Source: Clostridia bacterium (lineage in GTDB: Bacteria; Bacillota; Clostridia; Acetivibrionales; DSM-2933). From it: 64,000 bases of DNA. A model generated the notes under the pieces. It saw nothing but the letters and a program-made list of their open reading frames with translations. It did no database searches and had not been told where the DNA came from. This document shows, one piece after another, positions 45,008 through 53,293 of the stretch. The DNA lies in assembly GCA_026416815.1 (NCBI GenBank), contig JAOAEJ010000011.1, forward strand, positions 1-64,000. The letters run 5' to 3'. The position numbers and the translations under genes were made by a program. How positions within the stretch are numbered: the stretch's first letter is position 1; every line of letters starts with the position of its first letter.

Positions 45008-45697
45008 TTATACCCCCAGGTATTCTGATATTCTCTTCCTTATCTGGGCTTGAACCTTATCTACATTATCCTTGCCGTTTATATTCACGAAGTCATATTC
45101 CTTAGCCATTTCTTCATACTCAAGCTTTAACAGCGAGTGATACTTTTTAAAGCTTTCAAACATATCTCCCGAAAGATGGGTGTCCATTCCTGATTCCCAG
45201 TAATCAAGACGCCCATACTTGGCAAAGGACCTATGAAGGAGTATTTCAGGGTCTAAATTCAGATAAAAAATCATATCCGGTATAAGCGCAAATCCAAATA
45301 ACTTTTTTAGCCACTCCTTGCTTGCACCTCTTACGATATCCCTGGCCATAAGTGTAAATATATACCTGTCAGCCAGGACTATATATCCGGCAGAGAGTGC
45401 CGGTATAATCTTATTTTCCAACTGGTCTGCAAAATCGGTGCAATATAGAAGGCTAAGGGTAGTTTTACCCAATATGTTTCCCTTTTTTGCTTCACTTATA
45501 ACATTGCCCACAAGCGTAGAACGTTTGAGTCCTGTATCTAAAACGGCATGTCCTTTTGCTTCAAGCCAATTTTTAAGCATGGATATATGTGTAGAGCGTC
45601 CTGAACAGTCAGGGCCTTCAATTACTATGAGCTTGCCGGGAAAATCATTTAACGTTAAATATGGTAGGCCTTTCTCGTAAAATAGCTTTTCTTTCAT
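45008..45697 (-). CDS. Thymidylate-kinase-like protein, altered P-loop
   Basis: 229 aa, P-loop kinase of the thymidylate kinase family. The Walker A region reads GPDCSGRST (residues 28-36) with Arg34 where Lys is expected, so ATP hydrolysis or transfer may be weak or changed. The DRY motif DRYIFTLMARDIVRG and MIFYLNLDPEILLHRSF are kept. It shares its overall pattern, PGKL-V-EG-D near residue 20 and WLEAKGH, with the adjacent kinase-like protein, showing tandem duplication. GTGAGG precedes the ATG. Confidence 0.78.
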   Translation of the reverse strand: MKEKLFYEKGLPYLTLNDFPGKLIVIEGPDCSGRSTHISMLKNWLEAKGHAVLDTGLKRSTLVGNVISEAKKGNILGKTTLSLLYCTDFADQLENKIIPALSAGYIVLADRYIFTLMARDIVRGASKEWLKKLFGFALIPDMIFYLNLDPEILLHRSFAKYGRLDYWESGMDTHLSGDMFESFKKYHSLLKLEYEEMAKEYDFVNINGKDNVDKVQAQIRKRISEYLGV

Positions 45698-45738
45698 TAT
45701 ATTTACCTCACTTTAGCTAATATTTCAGGTAATGAAAT

Positions 45739-46440
45739 CTATGATTTTCTCTTATAAGGAGATTTATATCCCTGTAGTTTTTCTTCTATAAGTTCCCTTA
45801 CGATAGCTTGCTGCTTTTCGATAGGTTGTGTTGCATCTATTACCATAAACCCTTCTTCTTCAATCATATTATCGTAATTCTGCTTTATAATGCCCTGGAA
45901 AATTTTAAAGCTCTCAACCGGGTCTGTACTCCAGCCCATATCCATTCCGGCCTCATGGTACTTTAGCTGAGGTCTTCCGGCAAGTATCCTTTGGACTGAA
46001 ATTTCAAGAGGAGCCTGAAAATAGAATGCTCCAGTGGGTTTTACAGCAAAGTCGTAAACATTTCTTACCCAATCGGCATCAACGCCTCTAGCCATATCTC
46101 TTGCAAAGGCCGTATATATATATCTGTCGCATAATACTATGTATCCGGCACGAAGATGTGGCAGAATAAGCTTTTCATACCTGTCTGCAAAATCACTTAC
46201 ATGCATTAGGCTGAAAGTAGTAGGGGTAAGAAGATTCTTCTTTTTAGCTTTTTTAGTGGATTCCTTGATTAGTTCCGACGAATTCCATTCGGTAAAGAAT
46301 ACAATATAGCCTTTAGATTCCAGCCATTTTTTCAGAAGATAAACCTGTGTGCTTTTGCCGGACCCGTCACAACCCTCGACAACAAACAATTTCCCCGGAT
46401 AGGACTTACCCATTCCAAGGCCTCTTACTTTTTTCATCAT
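45739..46440 (-). CDS. Thymidylate-kinase-like protein, intact P-loop
   Basis: 233 aa. The Walker A region is complete: GCDGSGKST (residues 23-31). DRYIYTAFARDMARG matches the nucleotide-binding DRY loop, and FYFQAPLEISVQRIL matches the later strand. The N-terminal extension MMKKVRGLGMGKSYPG is not part of Tmk. Because the usual Tmk is about 210 residues and normally sits by the DNA polymerase delta' gene, this probably is not the housekeeping dTMP kinase. First gene of the trio; GAGG upstream of the ATG. Confidence 0.8.
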   Translation of the reverse strand: MMKKVRGLGMGKSYPGKLFVVEGCDGSGKSTQVYLLKKWLESKGYIVFFTEWNSSELIKESTKKAKKKNLLTPTTFSLMHVSDFADRYEKLILPHLRAGYIVLCDRYIYTAFARDMARGVDADWVRNVYDFAVKPTGAFYFQAPLEISVQRILAGRPQLKYHEAGMDMGWSTDPVESFKIFQGIIKQNYDNMIEEEGFMVIDATQPIEKQQAIVRELIEEKLQGYKSPYKRKS

Positions 46441-46817
46441 AACAAACTTCCTCCATTATTAATAAGTACAAATTAAGCAGGTATAAATTAATAGAATATA
46501 ATGTAATTGATTCCTGGTGTGAGCCACCCAAATTATAGTATTATATTAAGGAATATATGACTATCTATATTAATTATTCGACATAATTGTATTTTAAGTT
46601 AACGCATAAAACCAATATTAATAAAGAAAAGTTAAGACTTAGTTAAAATGGTGTAAGGTTTAAAATTCTAAAGATATTATACCACAATATGGAGAAGCAA
46701 AACGCTCTTATGCATTAGGCTATCCAGCTAATTTTAGTTGCTGGATGTGGAATTGCAATGATATATATATTATAATAAATGGTGTGTAATAAATTGCAAA
46801 AGGCAGGTAGTTTTTGA
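46441..46817. other. Divergent intergenic region
   Basis: A 377-bp AT-rich gap between the kinase-like gene and the alcohol dehydrogenase gene. It has several TATAAT-like strings and a weak inverted repeat (TCCAGCTAATTTTAGTTGCTGGA at 46725-46747, split arms TCCAGC/GCTGGA) but nothing else I can assign. Confidence 0.45.
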
Positions 46818-47924
46818 ATGAATTATAGATTTCAAATAGCCACTAAGGTAGTATTCGGTAAAGGCTGTATCACTGAAAATAAAGAAGAACTTAAAAAGTA
46901 TGGTAAAAGGGCTGTTATAGTAACCGGGAAGACATCGGCAAAGACAAGCGGTGCATTGGATGATGTCAGTGCAGCGCTGAATGAGTCAGGAATAGAGTAC
47001 ACGATATACAATGAAATAGAGAATAATCCCTCGCTGGAAAATGTCAAGGAAGGCGGAAAAGTAGCGGCTGCTTTCGGCGCTGATTTTATAATAGGTATAG
47101 GAGGAGGATCACCCCTTGACGCATCCAAGGCTGTTGCGGTATTGGCTGTGAATGATATAGATCCCATAGACTTATACAAAAATAGTTTTAACAGCAAACC
47201 GCTCCCTATAATCGCAATACCTACAACATCGGGTACCGGAAGCGAAGTAACTCCATACTCTATACTTACACGCAATGATATGCAAACAAAAATGAGCTTT
47301 GGCAATGAGGATACTTTTCCAAGGCTGGCATTTATGGACGCAAGATATACCGAGAGTATGAGCTATGATGTGACGGTAAACACTGCGATAGACGCTTTAT
47401 CTCATGCTGTGGAGGGCTATATTAGCAAAAGAAGTACGCCTATGAGTGATGTGTTTGCCAGGGAAGCTATAGAGCTTTTCGGTAAGAGGATAGACAATCT
47501 TGTGAGCAATAAAATCGACTATGAAACAAGAGAAGACCTTCTTTATATGTCAATGTTGGGAGGGATGGTAATTGCGCACACCGGGACTACCATTGTACAC
47601 GGATTGGGCTATTCACTCACCTACTTTAAAGACATTCCCCATGGAAGAGCAAATGGGCTGCTCATGAAGGAGTACTTCAATTTCAATTATGAAGCTGCAA
47701 AAGAGAAGATTGATAAGATACTAAAGCTTTTGAATATGAAAGATATAGAGGAATTCGGAGCTTTGATGGATAAGCTATTGGGTAAAGCGGAAAAAGTAAA
47801 TGACGAGGAGTTATATAAGTTTGCCTCGCTTGCAATGAAACAAAGGAGTACTTCATTTAATATTAGAAGTGTTAGCGAAGACGATATGATATATATTCTT
47901 AAGAAGAGCTTAAATCATCAATAA
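46818..47924 (+). CDS. Iron-containing alcohol dehydrogenase
   Basis: 368 aa group III Fe-ADH. NAD-binding GIGGGSPLDASKAVAV and TIPTTSGTGSEVTP-type segment (here AIPTTSGTGSEVTPYS) are complete, and iron ligands are in DALSHAVEGY and HGLGYSLTYFKDIPHGRANG. Probably reduces a short-chain aldehyde or ketone, possibly butanol-type fermentation. Starts with ATG 46818 after AGGTAG. No co-operonic gene upstream. Confidence 0.93.
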   Translation: MNYRFQIATKVVFGKGCITENKEELKKYGKRAVIVTGKTSAKTSGALDDVSAALNESGIEYTIYNEIENNPSLENVKEGGKVAAAFGADFIIGIGGGSPLDASKAVAVLAVNDIDPIDLYKNSFNSKPLPIIAIPTTSGTGSEVTPYSILTRNDMQTKMSFGNEDTFPRLAFMDARYTESMSYDVTVNTAIDALSHAVEGYISKRSTPMSDVFAREAIELFGKRIDNLVSNKIDYETREDLLYMSMLGGMVIAHTGTTIVHGLGYSLTYFKDIPHGRANGLLMKEYFNFNYEAAKEKIDKILKLLNMKDIEEFGALMDKLLGKAEKVNDEELYKFASLAMKQRSTSFNIRSVSEDDMIYILKKSLNHQ

Positions 47925-47996
47925 AATATATATTATAGGTAAAACCTATATTAAACAGAAGGATGTTAATGTTTATAAACACGGGGGTAATTTTTT

Positions 47997-48614
47997 ATGC
48001 AGATTAAAGTAGGAGATGTTGTTTCTGTTCGCCACTATTCAGGAATAAGCCCGTTTAAAAGTATTGTAGTTGAGGCGGGCGAAGGTGTAGTCTCAGTAAA
48101 ACTGTCAAAGCAGTTTGCAGCGCTTAATTACTTTGAAGGAGATCCTATTGTACTTGGGTTTGAGAAGCATAGTGAAATATATGTTGCCAGCTGTACGATA
48201 GAGCATTTAAGTCCAAAAGATAGCACAGTCAGCTTGAAAATAGAAGACATAGAGTTTATTACAAATAAAAGAGTGTATGAAAGATTTCCTGTATCCTTCT
48301 ATGCTGATGTAAGAATCAAGGGTTCGAGAAATAAGAGTACTGCTACGGTAAAAAACATTAGCCTTGGGGGACTCATGATTTGTACCAAAAAGGATTATCA
48401 CCCCGACGAAATGCTGGAAGTAGATGTGGTTATGGACAATTCTACGCTTTTTCTTGATGTATCTATTATAAGAAAAGCAGAAATTGCTAACGGCTTTGAG
48501 TACGGCTTGAAGATTATATATAAGAATCTGCAAAACCAGGACATGATGAAACAATATATAAATACCCTCAAGAAGGAGCAAGAGAGTTTTATAAGGGAAT
48601 TAAGGTATTCCTAA
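47997..48614 (+). CDS. PilZ-domain c-di-GMP-binding protein (YcgR-like)
   Basis: 205 aa. The N-terminal ~90 residues are a beta-rich YcgR-N-like domain; the PilZ domain (about 97-195) has the RxxxR motif in KRVYERFPV and the NxSxxG motif in NISLGGLMI, both needed for c-di-GMP binding. Likely modulates motility in response to c-di-GMP, which fits the flagellar genes in the window. The ribosome site is CGGGGG. Followed 15 bp later by a phosphoesterase gene. Confidence 0.9.
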   Translation: MQIKVGDVVSVRHYSGISPFKSIVVEAGEGVVSVKLSKQFAALNYFEGDPIVLGFEKHSEIYVASCTIEHLSPKDSTVSLKIEDIEFITNKRVYERFPVSFYADVRIKGSRNKSTATVKNISLGGLMICTKKDYHPDEMLEVDVVMDNSTLFLDVSIIRKAEIANGFEYGLKIIYKNLQNQDMMKQYINTLKKEQESFIRELRYS

Positions 48615-48629
48615 AGGAGTAGATTTGAT

Positions 48630-49124
48630 TTGGTTAAGATAGCTGTAATATCCGATACCCATATACCTAAAAAGTCTAAATCCCTTCCACAGGTATTACT
48701 CGATGGAATAAAGGGGGTAGACATGATAATTCACGCAGGGGACATAAACCGGGATTACGTTTTATACGAGCTGGAAGAAATAGCACCGGTCCACGCTGTG
48801 GCAGGCAATACTGACGATGAATATATTGAGAAAATGCTGGGTAAAAAGAAGATTGTTACAGTTGGGGAGTGCAGGATAGGCATTGTACATGGTGACGGTA
48901 CGTCGGGAACTACCCTGGAGAGGGCTGTCAGGGCTTTTAAAGGTGAAAATGTAAGCTGTGTTGTATTTGGACACAGTCATATTCCTGTAAACAATGTGAT
49001 GGATGACATGCTCTGTTTCAATCCAGGTTCCGCTACCGATAAGAGAAAGCAAGAGTACTTCTCCTATGGAATCCTTACAATCGACGGTGGGAATATCCAA
49101 GGAGAAATCAAATACTTTAAATAG
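48630..49124 (+). CDS. YfcE/MJ0936-type metallophosphoesterase
   Basis: 164 aa calcineurin-like phosphodiesterase. All metal motifs are visible: ISDTHIP, HAGDINRD, GNTDDE, GIVHGDG and FGHSHIP. Members hydrolyse phosphodiesters in vitro; the natural substrate is uncertain. TTG 48630 is preceded by AAAGGAG (48613-48619). Probably co-transcribed with the PilZ gene, though no functional link is known. Confidence 0.9.
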   Translation: MVKIAVISDTHIPKKSKSLPQVLLDGIKGVDMIIHAGDINRDYVLYELEEIAPVHAVAGNTDDEYIEKMLGKKKIVTVGECRIGIVHGDGTSGTTLERAVRAFKGENVSCVVFGHSHIPVNNVMDDMLCFNPGSATDKRKQEYFSYGILTIDGGNIQGEIKYFK

Positions 49125-49141
49125 GTAATTCTATTATAAAA

Positions 49142-49235
49142 ACCAAGACTTGGTGATAAAATGACAAAATTCCGTTGTGAACCGACTTAATCGGGGTTAT
49201 GGACGGGTGAAATTTTCTAACGGACAAGGAGGGTA
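49142..49235 (+). other. Structured folP leader candidate
   Basis: Between the phosphoesterase and folP: AAAATT (49166-49171)/AATTTT (49211-49216), then CCGT (49172-49175)/ACGG (49203-49206), then CCGA (49082-like arm at 49182-49185)/TCGG (49191-49194). These nest into one branched hairpin ending 8 bp before the AAGGAGGG ribosome site. It does not match the tetrahydrofolate riboswitch as I know it. Confidence 0.4.
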
Positions 49236-49239
49236 ACGT

Positions 49240-50424
49240 ATGGTAAATGCAAGGCTGATATACACCGATAACATGAGTATAGCAAGGGAAGAAATACGAA
49301 AGATAGAGGTAGATGCAGCTTCCATACCGTGGCTTGCGCCTAAGGCTGTACATGTGGCAATAAAGCTGGAAAATGTAAATACCTATGCTGCAAACATAAT
49401 AAAGCAGGAAATGCTGGGTAAGGGCGGGGACGCTGCTGTCAATAAGGGTGTTGTAAATTGCCGTGTAGAAAAGTCAGACGTTTTGGTAATGGGTACTTAC
49501 AGCCAGCTTAATAAGCTTATATATAAGCTTGGAATGCAGCCGGGAATTTTAAAGGAAATAGCTATTGAAATACAAAGAATATTGGAAGGCCTGGACAAAG
49601 GAAAGCCTGAGGCTTTTGAGTGTGGAAAGTTCAAGCTGGCAATAGGTGAAAAAACTTACGTAATGGGAATCCTAAATGTAACACCTGACTCATTTTCCGA
49701 TGGTGGAAGATTTAACAGCATAGAATCCGCTGTAAAGAAAGCTAAGGAAATGGTACAGGAAGGGGCGGACATAATCGATGTAGGCGGCGAATCTACTAGG
49801 CCTGGGCATGAGCCCATAAACGCCCTGGAGGAAATAGGTAGGGTAGCCCCGGTAATAGAGAGGCTGGTTAGGGAAATAGATGTACCTATCTCGGTAGATA
49901 CTTCAAAGGCTGTAGTGGCAGAGAAAGCATTGCAGGCTGGGGCACATATTGTTAATGATGTATGGGGAATGCAAAAAGACCCTGCTATTGCAGAGGTAGT
50001 TTCCAGATTTGGAGCTGGGGTCGTAATGATGCACAATCAGGATGACAGAAATTATAGTGATTTGATGGGTGATATAATAAAGTTTTTAAGAAAGAGCATA
50101 GAGATAGCCGAAAAGGCAGGTATCGGTAGGGAAAGCATGGCTATTGACCCCGGAATAGGGTTTGGAAAAGGGCTTGAACACAACCTTGAGGTTATGCGGA
50201 GGCTAAGGGAGCTAAATACTCTGAATCTTCCCGTACTTCTGGGTACATCAAGAAAATCCATGATAGGAAATATCCTCGACCTGCCTGTCACCGAAAGGCT
50301 TGAAGGTACAGCTGCTACTGTAACTCTGGGTATAGCCAGTGGAGTTGACATAATACGCGTCCATGATGTTAAAGAAATGGCAAGAGTAGCCCGGATGACC
50401 GATGCGATGGTGAGGGTAGGATGA
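49240..50424 (+). CDS. folP: Dihydropteroate synthase
   Basis: 394 aa. It joins pterin and p-aminobenzoate; the sulfonamide target. Catalytic TIM barrel in the C-terminal ~270 residues, with GILNVTPDSFSDGGRF and DVGGESTRPG. The first ~125 residues are an extra domain also seen in some clostridial DHPS (from memory); ordinary bacterial DHPS is about 280 residues. AAGGAGGG is 8 bp before the ATG. folB starts by overlapping the stop. Confidence 0.95.
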   Translation: MVNARLIYTDNMSIAREEIRKIEVDAASIPWLAPKAVHVAIKLENVNTYAANIIKQEMLGKGGDAAVNKGVVNCRVEKSDVLVMGTYSQLNKLIYKLGMQPGILKEIAIEIQRILEGLDKGKPEAFECGKFKLAIGEKTYVMGILNVTPDSFSDGGRFNSIESAVKKAKEMVQEGADIIDVGGESTRPGHEPINALEEIGRVAPVIERLVREIDVPISVDTSKAVVAEKALQAGAHIVNDVWGMQKDPAIAEVVSRFGAGVVMMHNQDDRNYSDLMGDIIKFLRKSIEIAEKAGIGRESMAIDPGIGFGKGLEHNLEVMRRLRELNTLNLPVLLGTSRKSMIGNILDLPVTERLEGTAATVTLGIASGVDIIRVHDVKEMARVARMTDAMVRVG

Positions 50425-50792
50425 TGGATAAAATAACTCTTAAAAATCTAAGGTTTTATGCATACCATGGTGTATTGCCTGAGGAGCAGGCAAAAGGACA
50501 GAATTTCTACATAGACGTGGAAATGTACGTGGATTTAGCAAGTGCCGGAGCCACAGATAACCTTGATGAAACGGTAGACTATTCTGCAGTCTACGAGGTT
50601 GTAAAAGATATAACAGAAAAAAATAAATTTCGACTTATTGAGAAGCTGGCGGGCGAAATTTCCCGGGAAATATTGTCGAGGTATAGGAAAATAAATGAGA
50701 TAATAGTCCGCGTAAGAAAACCCGAAGCTCCAATCAACGGCGAATTCGATTGGGCCGAGGTAGAAATAAAGAGGTCTGCAAATGGTGCATAG
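50421..50792 (+). CDS. folB: Dihydroneopterin aldolase
   Basis: 123 aa, the normal size. It converts dihydroneopterin to hydroxymethyl-dihydropterin. YHGVLPEEQAKGQNFYIDV holds the conserved substrate-site Glu. The start overlaps folP by 4 bp (two adjacent ATG codons), and the end overlaps folK by 11 bp, so the three are translationally coupled. Confidence 0.96.
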   Translation: MMDKITLKNLRFYAYHGVLPEEQAKGQNFYIDVEMYVDLASAGATDNLDETVDYSAVYEVVKDITEKNKFRLIEKLAGEISREILSRYRKINEIIVRVRKPEAPINGEFDWAEVEIKRSANGA

Positions 50793-51267
50793 TGTATTTT
50801 TGGCTCTGGGGTCAAACATGGGAGACAGGGCAGAAAGCCTCAGAAAAGCTATAGAGAGTGTGGGAAATGTAAGTAAAACCAGGGTAATAAAAGTTTCGGA
50901 CATATATGAAACCGAGCCTGTAGGATATACCGACCAGGCTAGCTTTCTAAACATGGCTATATACATTGAAACCGCCTTAGAGCCGGAGGAGTTACTGGCA
51001 GAGCTTCAGGAAATAGAACTAGCGATGAAACGGACAAGGGAAATACACTGGGGACCGAGAACCATAGATATAGATATACTTTTATATGGTGAAAAGACGG
51101 TATCACTTCCACACCTTACAATTCCCCACCCAAGAATGTTTGAAAGAGCGTTTGTATTGGTTCCGTTGAGGGATGTATATCACCAGCGAGCAATTAACGG
51201 TAAAGACATTGAGGAGATTATAAGTAACTGCAGTGATAGAGATGGATTGAAGGTTTATATGGAGTAA
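50782..51267 (+). CDS. folK: 6-hydroxymethyl-dihydropterin pyrophosphokinase
   Basis: 161 aa. It activates the pterin for DHPS. Family motifs: LALGSNMGDRAESLRKAI near the start and RTREIHWGPRTIDIDILLYG (about 81-100), with the catalytic Arg/Asp residues. The ATG lies 11 bp inside folB, with the ribosome site in the coding sequence. Ends the folPBK run; a minus-strand HxlR gene converges on it. Confidence 0.96.
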   Translation: MVHSVFLALGSNMGDRAESLRKAIESVGNVSKTRVIKVSDIYETEPVGYTDQASFLNMAIYIETALEPEELLAELQEIELAMKRTREIHWGPRTIDIDILLYGEKTVSLPHLTIPHPRMFERAFVLVPLRDVYHQRAINGKDIEEIISNCSDRDGLKVYME

Positions 51268-51278
51268 GTATAATGCAC

Positions 51279-51647
51279 TTAAACCGATGTAGAGGTTTTT
51301 GTGCATTTTTTTGTTTGAAGGTTAAGGATATTTGCCGAATATTCATTTCCCCAGTCGCACATCATATGCAGAATAGGTTGAAGGCTTTTACCGTATTGGG
51401 TGCTGGAATACTCTACTTTAGGGGGTACCTGGGCATATACCTTTCTCTCTATAATTTGTGCTTGCTCCAGTTCTCTAAGCTGCTGTGTCAGCATTTTTTG
51501 AGTTATTCCAGAAAGCACTTTTTTGAGTTCTCCAAATCTCATAGTACCTTGATTTAAGTGCCATAGAATCAAGACTTTCCATCTTCCTCCTATAATATCC
51601 AATACCAGCTCAAGTGAGCATGAATATTCGTTCTTAAGTTCCGCCAT
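51279..51647 (-). CDS. HxlR-family transcriptional regulator
   Basis: 122 aa winged helix: SLELVLDIIGGRWKVLILWH, TMRFGELKKVLSGITQKML and LTQQLRELEQAQIIERKVY are the HxlR core. Members often sense electrophiles or redox change through cysteines; here Cys14 (EYSCSLEL) and a C-terminal Cys pair are present. ATG 51647 is preferred after GGGGGT. A perfect palindrome (C4) lies just upstream in the promoter region. Confidence 0.9.
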   Translation of the reverse strand: MAELKNEYSCSLELVLDIIGGRWKVLILWHLNQGTMRFGELKKVLSGITQKMLTQQLRELEQAQIIERKVYAQVPPKVEYSSTQYGKSLQPILHMMCDWGNEYSANILNLQTKKCTKTSTSV

Positions 51648-51672
51648 TTTAAATACCCCCAAACTGTTTTTT

Positions 51673-51738
51673 ATAGATAACCAAACTTAAAAGTGATTTT
51701 TCCCACCTAGGAAATCACTTTTAAGTTTGGTTATCTAT
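51673..51738. repeat. Repeat C, copy 4 (perfect 27-bp inverted repeat)
   Basis: Arms 51673-51699 and 51712-51738 are exact reverse complements around a 12-nt centre with CCTAGG. The right arm equals the right end of C3. It looks like a deletion derivative of the ~104-bp element and lies 25 bp upstream of the HxlR start. Confidence 0.9.
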
Positions 51739-51967
51739 ACATAGTATCCTTATTGATACTATACCACAAAAAAGTATGTACTTGATATAAGAAATACTTC
51801 CACATAAAATTATACTGTAGATTAATACTACTTTGCTATTTACCTTAATTATGGCAAATTCCAAAATAACAAAGTAGTACTAATGAGTATATATCACAGT
51901 TTTTAGGATAAAGCACTAAAGTTATACTTTTTATAATATATAATAAAGAATGGCGGAGGTAGAAAAT

Positions 51968-53074
51968 ATGGCATCAGATGTGTATTTTGTGAACCTTAGA
52001 GCAAGAAGTGACCGTGAGAATAAGGTATCAAAGATTCAGAAACTGTTTGAAAATGCAGCATTTAAGGGATTGGTTTCTAAAGATGATTTGACGGCAATAA
52101 AGCTTCATTTCGGTGAAAGAGGTAATGAAGGCTATATCAACCCGGTATTTGTCAGACAGGTAGTAGATAAGATAAAGGCAGCAGGAGCCAAGCCTTTTGT
52201 GACCGATACCAATACTCTTTATTCGGGAAGCAGGCACAATGCAGTTGACCATGCAGTTACGGCAATAGAGCATGGGTTTGACTATGCAGTGGTAGGTGCC
52301 CCTGTAATAATAGCCGATGGCCTTATGGGCGAAAATATTAAAAAAGTGGCGATAAATCAAAAACACTTTAAAGAAGCAAAGATAGCAGGAAGCATTGCAG
52401 GTGCGGACAGCATGATAGTCATGTCCCACTTTAAAGGGCATGAAATGGCGGGCTTTGGAGGAGCTATAAAAAATTTGGCTATGGGATGTGCGCCAGCAGC
52501 GGGAAAGAAAGACCAACATTCCACAAGACAGACGGTAAACGTCCAAAAGTGTATCGGCTGTGGCAAATGCGTGGAAATCTGTCCTGAAGCGGCAGCTGTA
52601 GTAAAGGATAAAAAGGCATTTATTGATACTGAGAAGTGCATTGGTTGTGGAGAGTGTATGACCGTATGTCCTACAAAGGCAATTACAGTAGACTGGTATA
52701 CCGAGATTCCCGAGTTCCTTGAGAAAATGACCGAATACGCGTATGCAGCTATCAAGGGCAAAGAGAATAGAGTAGGATATATTAACTTCCTGGTGAACAT
52801 TACCCCCGATTGTGATTGTGCTTCGTGGAGTGATGCCCCTATTGTACCGGATATAGGTATTCTGGCATCAAAGGACCCGGTAGCTATAGACAAAGCAAGC
52901 TATGACTTGGTTAACGCACAGTTAGGCTTTAAGAATTCATTGCTGACCTGCAACCACGAGCAGGGAGAAGATAAGTTTAGAGGTATCAGGGAAGAGATTG
53001 ACGGATTGATTCAGATAAACTATGCCGAAGAAATAGGTATCGGAAGTACTAAATATAATTTGATAGAGATATAG
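51968..53074 (+). CDS. DUF362 protein with two [4Fe-4S] ferredoxin motifs
   Basis: 368 aa. The DUF362 domain fills most of the protein; KLHFGERGNEGYINP and MSHFKGHEMAGFGGAIKNL are conserved segments of this uncharacterised family. Two ferredoxin motifs follow at about 195-240: CIGCGKCVEICPEAA and CIGCGECMTVCPTKA, each able to hold one cluster. It may carry electrons or act on an unknown cofactor. ATG 51968 follows GGAGGT (51954-51959); an in-frame ATG at 51950 overlaps that region. Confidence 0.9.
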   Translation: MASDVYFVNLRARSDRENKVSKIQKLFENAAFKGLVSKDDLTAIKLHFGERGNEGYINPVFVRQVVDKIKAAGAKPFVTDTNTLYSGSRHNAVDHAVTAIEHGFDYAVVGAPVIIADGLMGENIKKVAINQKHFKEAKIAGSIAGADSMIVMSHFKGHEMAGFGGAIKNLAMGCAPAAGKKDQHSTRQTVNVQKCIGCGKCVEICPEAAAVVKDKKAFIDTEKCIGCGECMTVCPTKAITVDWYTEIPEFLEKMTEYAYAAIKGKENRVGYINFLVNITPDCDCASWSDAPIVPDIGILASKDPVAIDKASYDLVNAQLGFKNSLLTCNHEQGEDKFRGIREEIDGLIQINYAEEIGIGSTKYNLIEI

Positions 53075-53148
53075 GGACAAAAATATTAAGGGCCAGGGTG
53101 TTTGAACTACCGCCCAAAGATTTAGAAAAAATTTAATTAACAGCGCTT

Positions 53149-53187
53149 AAGGACTGAATCCTGTACTGTACAGGGTTTAGTCCTTTT
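53149..53187 (+). terminator. Terminator after the DUF362 gene
   Basis: AAGGACTGAATCCTGTA pairs with TACAGGGTTTAGTCCTT (one mismatch) and is followed by TTAAG. Confidence 0.83.
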
Positions 53188-53293
53188 AAGTTACTCTTAA
53201 TGTTTTCGCTGACCAAATATATTGAAAAGTTTGTATTTAAAGTAAAAAAGTAATAAAATATTAAGTAAAGTTTTGTCAAAAAGGGGCCAAAAT

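Noticed and set aside
45318..45680. 120-codon plus-strand frame opposite the thymidylate-kinase-like gene
   Set aside because: It is the complement of a clear kinase gene with its own ribosome site; the frame has no recognisable domain.
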